From Patescibacteria group bacterium UBA6130 (GTDB lineage Bacteria > Patescibacteriota > Microgenomatia > UBA12405 > UBA6130), in NCBI GenBank assembly GCA_002428285.1, contig DIVO01000034.1, positions 1 through 9,399 on the forward strand: a DNA stretch of 9,399 bases, written 5' to 3'. Both the position numbers and the translations under genes were made by a program. The number at the start of each line of letters is the position of its first letter. Position 1 is the stretch's first letter. Shown piece by piece: positions 1 to 5,699 of the stretch. The notes under the pieces are model-generated. The model did no database searches. It was not told the origin of the DNA and saw only the letters and a program-made list of their open reading frames with translations.

Positions 1-541
1 AATCTACGCTTTTAATAAAGACAAAGAATTTATTCAGGTTGGAAAATTCCTTGGAGAGTTACTTAAGGGATCAGATATAGTGTTAATTTCTAATGCCGGT
101 ACCCCTTTGATTTCTGATCCTGGCAGTCAATTGGTGAAGTATGCTCATAATAATGCTATAGAAGTTATTCCTATTCCAGGACCATCATCTCTTTGCGCTG
201 CTCTATCCGTTTCGGGGGTAAAATTAGGTCCTTTTGTATTTATGGGATTTATTCCCAAAAAAGAAAGTGAAATAATTGCCTTGCTAGATTCCTCTCTTAA
301 AATAAATAAAGCTGAAAAATCAATCAATTTTTTTGTTTCTTTTGTTTCTTCGCATAATTTAAACAGGTTATCTAAGGTTTTGACTGATTATTTCCCGACC
401 GATAGCAATTTCTTTTTGGCTCAGGAAATGACCAAAATAAATGAAAATATTTCTTGGCTTTCTTCCAGTGAGCTTAAAAAGATTGTTGGTAAAAAGGCAA
501 AGGGAGAGTATGTTTTTGGGTGGATAATTGGTAAAAAGTAA
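1..541 (+). CDS. rsmI: 16S rRNA (cytidine(1402)-2'-O)-methyltransferase RsmI, 3' part
   Basis: RsmI uses S-adenosylmethionine to methylate the ribose 2'-O of C1402 in the decoding centre of 16S rRNA. The frame is open from base 2, well before the first ATG at 80, so the true start lies outside the window; about 179 C-terminal residues are visible. Family signatures are the SNAGTPLISDPG block (SAM/tetrapyrrole methylase fold), PIPGPSS, and FVFMGFIPKK. The chain ends in KGEYVFGWIIGKK, matching the usual kGE...g tail. Oddity: the normally conserved YES(P/T)HR segment reads FVSSHN and the RELTK segment reads QEMTK, so three conserved charged residues are changed. No terminator is visible in the 61 bp before the next gene, which carries its own promoter. 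The family call is secure; full activity is inferred. Confidence 0.93.
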   Translation, partial: IYAFNKDKEFIQVGKFLGELLKGSDIVLISNAGTPLISDPGSQLVKYAHNNAIEVIPIPGPSSLCAALSVSGVKLGPFVFMGFIPKKESEIIALLDSSLKINKAEKSINFFVSFVSSHNLNRLSKVLTDYFPTDSNFFLAQEMTKINENISWLSSSELKKIVGKKAKGEYVFGWIIGKK

Positions 542-567
542 TATTCTCTTTTGTGTGGATACTTGCC

Positions 568-596
568 TTGAAAAAAAGGAAAAATTTAATTAAAAT
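568..596 (+). promoter_or_regulatory. Promoter of the phosphoglycerate-mutase-like gene, predicted leaderless
   Basis: A -35 box TTGAAA (568-573, 5 of 6 consensus bases) is followed by a 17-bp spacer and a -10 box TAAAAT (591-596, 5 of 6). The last T of the -10 box is 6 nt before the ATG at 603, so a standard start point (7 nt after the box) falls on the A of the start codon. There is no Shine-Dalgarno sequence in range; the nearest purine run, AAGGA, is more than 20 nt upstream of the ATG. Confidence 0.7.
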
Positions 597-602
597 AAAC
601 TT

Positions 603-1289
603 ATGAATCTTCCTGATAATATTAGCCGTAAAGAGTTTGAAAAACTAGCTAAATCTGCTCAAAACTCGCTTCAAAAACCAGGAGATAGTCAAAGTGAACT
701 TCCTAAGACTAAATCAACAACAAAGCCCATCTTAATCGTGTTTAGACACACTCAAACTATTGATAATGCTCGTAGAATATTTTCCGGTAGAAGAGAAACA
801 CAATTAACCGGATTGGGAAAAAAACAAGCAAAAAAACTAGGAGAAGAATTAAAGAAAATTGATATTGATCTATTTATCACTTCCCCTCAGAAAAGATGTA
901 TGCAGACAGTCAAATTTGTCGCAAAACACTTTCCAGGTGTACCTGTTGAAAAAGAGCCAATGCTTGTTGAAAGAGATTATGGAGAACTTACGGGAACGAG
1001 TAAGGAAAAGTTGATGAAAGAGGATTTTGTCAAAGCTGTTTTATACAGAAGGAGCTACAACTTTCCCCCTCCAAAAGGAGAAAGCATGAAAGAGGTCAAA
1101 GAAGAAAGAGTTTTCCCTTTTTTAAATTCTCTTACTAAAAAGCTTAAAAAAGAGAAAATTAATGTGGCTGTATGCGCTACGGGAAATACAGTAAGATTTT
1201 TTCGGATGTATTTCGAGAAGTTGGGAATTAACGACACAATAACCGTTGAGATACCCTATGGAGATTACGCTTCATACAAAGTGAGCTGA
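603..1289 (+). CDS. Histidine phosphatase superfamily protein, phosphoglycerate-mutase-like, second catalytic His replaced
   Basis: This 228-residue protein has a hydrophilic N-terminal extension of about 40 residues and then a phosphoglycerate-mutase-type domain. Visible motifs are FRHTQT (residues 47-52; phospho-acceptor His49, in place of the usual RHGET), SGRRETQLTGLG, SPQKR (Arg98), ERDYGELTG (Glu123), a PPPKGES segment and an IPYG segment. The order resembles 2,3-bisphosphoglycerate-dependent mutase (GpmA), but the protein is somewhat shorter. The block that reads AAHGNS in GpmA is CATGNT here, so the second catalytic histidine is Thr193 (codon ACG). It could be a mutase with altered chemistry, another phosphatase, or a non-catalytic relative. 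The ATG at 603 is supported by the promoter placed directly before it. The stop codon abuts the stop of the convergent ppsA gene. The superfamily is sure; the substrate is not. Confidence 0.85.
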   Translation: MNLPDNISRKEFEKLAKSAQNSLQKPGDSQSELPKTKSTTKPILIVFRHTQTIDNARRIFSGRRETQLTGLGKKQAKKLGEELKKIDIDLFITSPQKRCMQTVKFVAKHFPGVPVEKEPMLVERDYGELTGTSKEKLMKEDFVKAVLYRRSYNFPPPKGESMKEVKEERVFPFLNSLTKKLKKEKINVAVCATGNTVRFFRMYFEKLGINDTITVEIPYGDYASYKVS

Positions 1290-3542
1290 TTATTTGTCTA
1301 AAACTTTTTCTTCTGCTTCGGCTATAATTTCTCTGGTTTTATCGATAGCATCAGGGTTAACCGAAACACTTGTAACTCCCCATCTAACAAGATTTTCAAC
1401 CAAATCAGGATAATTGGATGGCGCCTGTCCGCAAATTGAACTGGTTATCTCATATTTGTTACATGTTTTAATCACCCGTCTTAAAGACCATAAAACGGCT
1501 TTATCTCTTTCGTCAAAATCATGGGCTATTTGGCTGTTATCTCTGTCTAGTCCAAGAACGAGCATTGTCAAGTCATTTGAGCCAATCGATACACCATCAA
1601 TTCCTGCTTCAATGAAGTCTTTAATTCTAATTACGTTAGTAGGAACTTCGACCATCATCCAGAGTTTAAAGCTTGGAGTTCTGCTTAGTCCTAGAGAAGC
1701 AAGGATTCTTTTTATTTCAATCAATTCTTTTGGAGTTCTGACAAAAGGTATCATCAGCCAAAGGTTCTTATAGCCCATTTTATTTCTAACCCTTTTAATT
1801 GCTTCTATCTCAAGAGCAAATATGTCCGGAGTATTAATGTATCTCATGGCGCCTCTAAAGCCGATTAAAGGATTCTCCTCATCTTTTTCATATTTTTCTC
1901 CTCCTTCAAGATTTCTGTATTCATTAGTTTTGAAATCCGTGGCTCTATAAACAACGGGTCTTGGGGAGAAGTTTTTGCAAAACTCTCCTATTCCCTTTGC
2001 TAGTTTGTCAATATATTCATTTTGTTTATTTTCTTTGATAATTTTTTGAGGATGTTTACCGATTCCGGCAATCATAAATTCTGCCCTCAAAAGTCCAATG
2101 CCATCAACCCTCTTTTTTGATAATTCTTTAGCCAATTGAGGCTCAGCTAGATTTAAATATAATTTTGTTGCAGTCTTAATTTTCCTAGCTTGTTTCTTTT
2201 TTAATTCGGTTTTAACCGCAATTTTTCCCTCAAATATCTCTCCTGTTTCTCCGTTAATAGAAATTAACTGACCATCCTTTAATTTTTTAAGAACCTCTTT
2301 GGCCCCAACAACACAAGGGATTGCCAACTCTCTGGAAACGATGGCAGCGTGAGAAGTTTGTCCTCCTTTTTCCGTAACAATTCCTGAGACTATTCTCATG
2401 GCAGGAACAAAATCTGGAGTAGTCATTTCAGTAACAAGAATTTCACCCTTTTTGACTTTTGAGATTTCTTTAGCAGAGCGAATTATTCTGACTTTTCCGG
2501 TAGCTATTCCTGGAGAGGCGCTGTCTCCCTGTAGAAGAATATTTTTCCCTTCTGAACTTTCTGATTTTCCGCCCACTTTAGATTTTAAAGTAGTTATTGG
2601 TCTGGTTTGAACGATAAAAAGTTTATTATTTTCTAAAGCCCATTCAATATCCTGAGGAAAAAAGTAATGTTCATGAAGTTTTTGACCAAGTTTTGCCAGC
2701 TCGGAGATTTGTAATGGATTTAATTTTGCTTTTGTAAGTCTATTTTTGGGAACCCGTTGAAAAATATTTTTACCTTTATGCCTAATAAGCTGAATTTTTT
2801 GCTCCTCAATTTCTATTTTGGAAATAATATATTGGTCTTTTTCTATTTCGTAGTGATCAGGTGTGACTTGACCTTGGACGATTGTTTCTCCCAGACCCCA
2901 AACAGCTTCGATTACTATTGTTTTTTTGTCATTGGTTACGGGATTGACGGTAAACATTACACCAGAGACATCTGACTGAATCATTTTTTGAATTGGTACT
3001 GCAACTCCGGCTTTGAAGTGGTCAAATCCTTTTTTCTCTCGATAAAAAATTGCCCGTGGAGTAAAAAGTGAAGCCCAACATGCTCTTGTTTTTTCGACAA
3101 CGTTTGATTCTCCTCTCACGTTCAAAAAAGTTTCCTGCTGTCCGGCGAATGAAGCATCGGGTAGGTCTTCGGCCGTTGCAGAAGATCTTACGGCAACATA
3201 TGGTTGCTTAAGTCCCCAAAAAGATCCAAGCTTTAAGTAACTCCTCATGACATCAACAGCAATTTTATCGGGAATAGGTGAATCGATAATTATCCTTTTG
3301 ATACGTTTACTAGCACTTTGTAGCTCGTCAGAATTTTCTATATTGGTTGAACTTAAAATATCACGGATTCTTTTTTCAAGCTGATTTTTTTTAATAAAGT
3401 GAAAATAGGCATCAACAGTGACAACAAAACCATTTGGGACGGGAATGCCAAAGGAGTACATTTCGCCTAAATTGGCTCCCTTGCCCCCAACTTTACCTAC
3501 ATCATCTTTCCTAATTTCCTTAAACCACATGATATTTTTCAT
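1290..3542 (-). CDS. ppsA: Phosphoenolpyruvate synthase (pyruvate, water dikinase)
   Basis: PpsA converts pyruvate, ATP and water to phosphoenolpyruvate, AMP and phosphate in the cytoplasm, the gluconeogenic direction, though relatives may run reversibly. The 750-residue protein is a little shorter than typical (about 790) but has all three domains. The N-terminal ATP-grasp nucleotide-binding region has VGGKGANLGEM (18-28), AVRSSATAEDLPDASFAGQQ (117-136), SGVMFTVNPVTND and FIVQTRPITT. The central phosphohistidine swivelling domain has GGQTSHAAIVSRE, with phospho-acceptor His398. The C-terminal TIM-barrel PEP/pyruvate domain has GLLRAEFM (483-490), GSNDLTM (654-660) and SICGQAPS with catalytic Cys704. 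The start at 3542 fits the family N-terminus and lies 6 nt after a -10 box. It begins 9 bp after holA on the same strand but has its own promoter. An ATG 12 nt downstream (Met5) is a less likely start. Confidence 0.96.
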   Translation of the reverse strand: MKNIMWFKEIRKDDVGKVGGKGANLGEMYSFGIPVPNGFVVTVDAYFHFIKKNQLEKRIRDILSSTNIENSDELQSASKRIKRIIIDSPIPDKIAVDVMRSYLKLGSFWGLKQPYVAVRSSATAEDLPDASFAGQQETFLNVRGESNVVEKTRACWASLFTPRAIFYREKKGFDHFKAGVAVPIQKMIQSDVSGVMFTVNPVTNDKKTIVIEAVWGLGETIVQGQVTPDHYEIEKDQYIISKIEIEEQKIQLIRHKGKNIFQRVPKNRLTKAKLNPLQISELAKLGQKLHEHYFFPQDIEWALENNKLFIVQTRPITTLKSKVGGKSESSEGKNILLQGDSASPGIATGKVRIIRSAKEISKVKKGEILVTEMTTPDFVPAMRIVSGIVTEKGGQTSHAAIVSRELAIPCVVGAKEVLKKLKDGQLISINGETGEIFEGKIAVKTELKKKQARKIKTATKLYLNLAEPQLAKELSKKRVDGIGLLRAEFMIAGIGKHPQKIIKENKQNEYIDKLAKGIGEFCKNFSPRPVVYRATDFKTNEYRNLEGGEKYEKDEENPLIGFRGAMRYINTPDIFALEIEAIKRVRNKMGYKNLWLMIPFVRTPKELIEIKRILASLGLSRTPSFKLWMMVEVPTNVIRIKDFIEAGIDGVSIGSNDLTMLVLGLDRDNSQIAHDFDERDKAVLWSLRRVIKTCNKYEITSSICGQAPSNYPDLVENLVRWGVTSVSVNPDAIDKTREIIAEAEEKVLDK

Positions 3543-3548
3543 AATTTC

Positions 3549-3577
3549 ATTTTAGACAGTTAAAATTAAATTAACAA
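3549..3577 (-). promoter_or_regulatory. Promoter of ppsA inside the holA 3' end, predicted leaderless
   Basis: Read on the - strand, -35 TTGTTA (3577-3572) is followed by a 17-bp spacer and -10 TAAAAT (3554-3549), then GAAATT and the ATG at 3542. The first three bases of the -10 box are the TAA stop codon of holA. The spacing puts the transcription start on the A of the start codon, and no Shine-Dalgarno sequence is present. The geometry matches the promoter of the mutase-like gene exactly. Confidence 0.62.
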
Positions 3578-4223
3578 GAGCAATTTTAAGCCCTTCTTCA
3601 AGTTTTCCGGTTTTTAATTTATACTCCATACCGATAATTTCCATATATGTTTGAGTTAGTTTGTTTCCGGGAAATGTTTTAATTTGGTTTGAAAGTTTTC
3701 CCCTTTTCCAATCTGGGATTTTTAGCAATTTTGAATTGTTTTGTAGTAAAAATAACTCCCGAAAGTGTCTTTTGAGCCAGAATAAAACTAAAGCCTCAGG
3801 TTCTTTTTTTAAAACTGAGTCGAGAAGAATTAATGTATTTGACTTATTACTACTTCCAATTGATTCTAAAAGCTTAAAAATAAATTGAGGAGTTTGAAAG
3901 AAAAAAATGTTTGTACTTGGAAATAAATTAAGTATTTTTTTCGACTTGATAGCTGTATTGTCGTAGCAGATAATAATCTTATCCTTTTTGGTAAGTTCAC
4001 CAAGTATTTTGGGATCAATTTTACCTGTTTTTGCGATAACTAAAATTGTTTTTTCTCCAAAAAGATTTGTGTCACCAAGGATTTGTCGTAAATCTACTGA
4101 TGATAGTTTGTCAGCATCTAACCTTGTTGCCTTGGCATGTTGCGATTTTGTGTGACTATCAATTAACTGCTTTAATTTGTTTTGAACAGCAGCGGTGTTT
4201 TCTCCATGAATTAAATACAGCAT
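3552..4223 (-). CDS. holA: DNA polymerase III delta subunit (HolA-like), short form
   Basis: The delta subunit opens the beta sliding clamp within the clamp loader. The 223-residue product starts YLIHGEN (3-9), like the family's yll.GeD, and has LGDTNLFGEKTILVI (49-63), matching the conserved pLFgekrlvvv strand and clamp-contact region. The C-terminal helical domain contains LVLFWLKRHFRELFLL (145-160), the PDWKRGKLSNQIKTF stretch, and EYKLKTGKLEEGL (200-212), matching the usual a.d..lKtG. Typical delta proteins have about 340 residues. Here the sequence passes almost directly from the first domain (to about 115) to the C-terminal helices, so domain II seems largely missing and the AAA+ core is reduced. 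Start and stop are clean, so this is a compact form and not a frameshift. It is preceded by a 50-bp gap with a small hairpin, and the RBS is weak (GTGAG 6 nt before the ATG). Confidence 0.75.
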   Translation of the reverse strand: MLYLIHGENTAAVQNKLKQLIDSHTKSQHAKATRLDADKLSSVDLRQILGDTNLFGEKTILVIAKTGKIDPKILGELTKKDKIIICYDNTAIKSKKILNLFPSTNIFFFQTPQFIFKLLESIGSSNKSNTLILLDSVLKKEPEALVLFWLKRHFRELFLLQNNSKLLKIPDWKRGKLSNQIKTFPGNKLTQTYMEIIGMEYKLKTGKLEEGLKIALVNLILTV

Positions 4224-4232
4224 AAAAATCTC

Positions 4233-4247
4233 ACGCTCGTTGAGCGC
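4233..4247 (-). other. Small hairpin just upstream of holA
   Basis: On the - strand, GCGCTC-AAC-GAGCGT can fold into a stem of five perfect pairs plus one G-U pair with a 3-nt loop. A run of five T (4228-4224) follows after GAGA and touches the holA ATG. It could be a weak terminator for the ruvC/EF-like transcript or could partly mask the holA ribosome-binding region. The stem is short, so the role is uncertain. Confidence 0.35.
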
Positions 4248-4273
4248 CTAAAAAAATATTGTTCGATATAAAT

Positions 4274-4528
4274 TTAAGACAATTTAAAAACCTCGTCTCC
4301 TGGTTTAACTTTTCCATCCACTTTGAGACCAATCTCGTCTCCAGTTTGAGCTAATTCTATCTCCTTGTGATCTACCTGCATTGATTGAACAACTTGCTCC
4401 AGCTCCTCTCCATTTGTTTTTATTTTTATCTTATCTCCCACTGATAAAGAGCTGCCCTCTATTGATAGGACGGCAACTCCGATTTTATCAAAATAGTGGG
4501 TAACTTTACCCACTCGTAATTCCGCCAT
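4274..4528 (-). CDS. Free-standing EF-Tu domain-2-like protein (translation elongation factor-like)
   Basis: This 84-residue protein resembles the second, beta-barrel domain of translational GTPases. It runs MAELRVGKVTHYFDKIGVAV, then SLSVGDKIKI, then a block VQSMQVDHKEIELAQTGDEI, and ends KVKPGDEVFKL. The VGxV...GD.I...G...VxSMQ.....AxxGDxVG pattern is that of the EF-Tu domain 2 family. There is no GTPase domain, so a complete elongation factor is excluded; similar small proteins are annotated as elongation factor-like in archaea and CPR bacteria, with no firm function. A longer frame reaches an ATG at 4576, but I chose the ATG at 4528. It gives the conserved N-terminus, and it sits 7 nt after GGGGG within AAAGGGGGTGAT, a near-perfect Shine-Dalgarno. 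The ruvC stop codon lies inside that sequence, 4 nt before this start, so the two genes are almost certainly cotranscribed. Confidence 0.8.
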   Translation of the reverse strand: MAELRVGKVTHYFDKIGVAVLSIEGSSLSVGDKIKIKTNGEELEQVVQSMQVDHKEIELAQTGDEIGLKVDGKVKPGDEVFKLS

Positions 4529-4543
4529 ATAATCACCCCCTTT
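4529..4543 (-). promoter_or_regulatory. Strong Shine-Dalgarno of the EF-like gene containing the ruvC stop
   Basis: On the - strand the sequence is AAAGGGGGTGATTAT followed by ATG. AGGGGGTGAT differs by one base from the full complement of the 16S rRNA tail (AGGAGGTGAT). The TGA in it (4535-4533) is the stop codon of ruvC, which links termination of ruvC to initiation of the next gene. It decides the start at 4528 over the longer frame from 4576. Confidence 0.85.
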
Positions 4544-5030
4544 CTTCAAGACATATTCTAGCGTGGCAGATTGCAATGCCTAGGGCATCTGCCGCATCAT
4601 CAAAATGAGTTTTTTTGTTTTTGGGAGCCGAAATGTGAAGAAGTCTTTTTATATGTCTTTTGACGTCTTCTTTTTTGGCTCTTCCGTCATTTGTAAGAAC
4701 CACTTTCATCTTGAGAGGGGGATACTCTACCGATTCTATTTTTTCGTGGAAAATTGCAAGTTTCATTACTCCCATTGCTTGACTGACATTCATGGCAGTT
4801 TTTGAATTATTGTAAAAAAATAGCCGTTCTAAGGCTATTGTGTCAGGTTTATGTTCTTTTATTACTTCTCTTGTTTGAATGTAAATACTATTTAGCCTTT
4901 CAAAGTGTGATATTTTTGGGGAAGTTTTAATCCAACCATATTTGTTGAGTTTATATTTACCATTGCCGTTAGTTGAAATAACACCGTATCCGATGGTGGC
5001 AAGTCCGGGGTCTATTCCAAGAATTATCAT
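4533..5030 (-). CDS. ruvC: Crossover junction endodeoxyribonuclease RuvC
   Basis: RuvC is a dimeric, RNase H-fold nuclease that resolves Holliday junctions during recombination, normally with the RuvAB branch-migration motor. The 165-residue length is typical. Visible signatures are ILGIDPGLATIGYGVI with catalytic Asp7, ALERLFFYNN with Glu68, NVSQAMGVM, and DDAADALGIAICHA with Asp145 and Asp148. This completes the four-carboxylate metal site. ruvA and ruvB are not in the window. The start at 5030 gives the exact family N-terminus; there is no Shine-Dalgarno, and an extended -10 lies 11 nt upstream, so the mRNA leader should be only about 5 nt. The last bases of the gene serve as the ribosome-binding site for the EF-like gene. 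Confidence 0.96.
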   Translation of the reverse strand: MIILGIDPGLATIGYGVISTNGNGKYKLNKYGWIKTSPKISHFERLNSIYIQTREVIKEHKPDTIALERLFFYNNSKTAMNVSQAMGVMKLAIFHEKIESVEYPPLKMKVVLTNDGRAKKEDVKRHIKRLLHISAPKNKKTHFDDAADALGIAICHARICLEERG

Positions 5031-5034
5031 GATA

Positions 5035-5063
5035 TTGTTTCATTGTAGCACATCGGGTATAAT
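5035..5063 (+). promoter_or_regulatory. Promoter of the tRNA-Lys/tRNA-Glu transcript
   Basis: A -35 box TTGTTT (5035-5040, 3 of 6 consensus bases) is followed by a 17-bp spacer and a perfect -10 TATAAT (5058-5063). Transcription would start near 5070, leaving a 5' leader of about 44 nt to be trimmed before tRNA-Lys. The divergent ruvC -10 lies within the spacer. Confidence 0.65.
5042..5050 (-). promoter_or_regulatory. Extended -10 promoter of ruvC
   Basis: Read on the - strand, TGCTACAAT (5050-5042) fits the extended -10 pattern TGnTATAAT with one mismatch. No good -35 box is seen at 16-18 bp, as is common for extended -10 promoters. The expected start point is about 5035, 5 nt before the ruvC ATG. 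The element lies in the spacer of the opposing tRNA promoter. Confidence 0.5.
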
Positions 5064-5113
5064 TAGCCTTAGAACATCCTTAGTGGAGGTTAAAGTCTTT
5101 TGTGGCGATTTTA

Positions 5114-5186
5114 GCGCCCTTAGCTCAGTTGGCAGAGCACCTGCCTTTTAAGCAGAGGGTCGGGGGTTCGAATCCCTCAGGGCGCA
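5114..5186 (+). tRNA. tRNA-Lys (anticodon UUU)
   Basis: A complete cloverleaf can be drawn. The acceptor stem GCGCCCT pairs fully with AGGGCGC (5179-5185), and A5186 is the discriminator base. The D stem is GCTC/GAGC. The anticodon arm has loop CTTTTAA with anticodon TTT at 5147-5149; its outermost pair is a C-A mismatch (5140/5156). The T arm GGGGG-TTCGAAT-CCCTC has one G-U pair. The 3' CCA is not encoded (CAC follows), so a CCA-adding enzyme is needed. It is the first of two tRNAs, 28 bp apart, in one apparent transcript. Confidence 0.97.
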
Positions 5187-5214
5187 CACGTCATTTGATT
5201 TGGAGGTTAATAAG

Positions 5215-5286
5215 GCCGCTATCGTCTATCGGCTAGGACACCACCCTTTCAAGGTGGTAAGGGGGGTTCGACTCCCCCTAGCGGCA
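5215..5286 (+). tRNA. tRNA-Glu (anticodon UUC)
   Basis: The acceptor stem GCCGCTA pairs perfectly with TAGCGGC (5279-5285), with A5286 as discriminator. The D arm has GTC/GAC pairs. The anticodon stem CCACC/GGTGG encloses loop CTTTCAA with anticodon TTC at 5248-5250. The T stem is GGGGG/CCCCC around TTCGACT. CCA is not encoded (CTT follows). It has no separate promoter in the 28-bp gap after tRNA-Lys, so it is probably processed from the same transcript. No clear terminator follows before the convergent yraN end at 5358. Confidence 0.97.
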
Positions 5287-5357
5287 CTTTCAAAAAATAT
5301 AGATAAAATAATTTCTAATAATCATTGCTCAGTGGATTAGTTTCCTAAAATTGAAGA

Positions 5358-5699
5358 TTAATTGGTAATATTTTTAATCCACTTAATTTGTCTATTTCGG
5401 ATAGATACCACATCAATTCTCCAGCTTTTGTTTAATAAATTGTTTTTAATTAGAAATCCTTGTCCGGTTTTAATTATTTTATTAAGCTTTTTGGAATCAA
5501 CTCTTTCTTCGGGAAAGCCGAATCTAATGTCCCTGCTTCTTTTAACTTCAAAAAAAACAATTTGTTCTTTATCTTTTCCAATTAAATCAATTTCGCCAAA
5601 TCTATTTTTGAAATTTTTGGCCATTATGATTATTCCATGCTTTTTTAAGTAATCCAGTGCAAGTTTTTCTCCTTGTTGACCAAATATGAGGTGTTTCAT
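5358..5699 (-). CDS. yraN: YraN/UPF0102 family putative endonuclease
   Basis: This 113-residue protein matches the YraN (UPF0102) family, a predicted nuclease of the PD-(D/E)XK fold whose role is unsettled, possibly repair or recombination. Visible features are the N-terminal GQQGEKLALDYLKKHG helix, NFKNRFGEIDLI with Asp38, and IVFFEVKRSR with Glu51 and Lys53, which together form the metal-binding core. RFGFPEERVDSKKLNKI is the family's conserved central segment, and WRIDVVSI the C-terminal strand. Length is typical. The start codon overlaps the stop of the upstream 57-residue gene as ATGA, so translation is probably coupled. It is the last gene of the rplS operon and converges on tRNA-Glu with a 71-bp gap. 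Confidence 0.93.
   Translation of the reverse strand: MKHLIFGQQGEKLALDYLKKHGIIIMAKNFKNRFGEIDLIGKDKEQIVFFEVKRSRDIRFGFPEERVDSKKLNKIIKTGQGFLIKNNLLNKSWRIDVVSIRNRQIKWIKNITN

Noticed and set aside
567..580. CCTT...AAGG hairpin after rsmI as a terminator
   Set aside because: The stem is only 4 bp, no T-run follows on the + strand, and the bases belong to the -35 region of the next gene's promoter.
1414..1773. Open frame of 119 codons on the + strand within ppsA
   Set aside because: It is antisense to a well-conserved part of ppsA, has no recognisable motif or ribosome-binding site, and is explained by codon bias of the real gene.
3539..3550. Three-codon upstream frame (ATG AAA TTA TGA) overlapping the ppsA start
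   Set aside because: It lies within and just after the -10 box, so it would not be on the predicted message, and so short a frame is easily random.
4529..4576. Longer N-terminus of the EF-like protein starting at 4576
   Set aside because: The extra 16 residues overlap ruvC, do not match the family, and the strong Shine-Dalgarno points to the ATG at 4528.
5101..5240. GTG-started frame running through both tRNAs after a GGAGGT sequence
   Set aside because: It coincides with tRNA genes whose structure fully explains the sequence, and the spacing from GGAGGT to GTG is too long.
5334..5380. GGATTA...TAATCC inverted repeat as terminator of the tRNA transcript
   Set aside because: The arms are 6 bp with about 34 nt between and no stable inner stem; this is expected by chance in AT-rich DNA.
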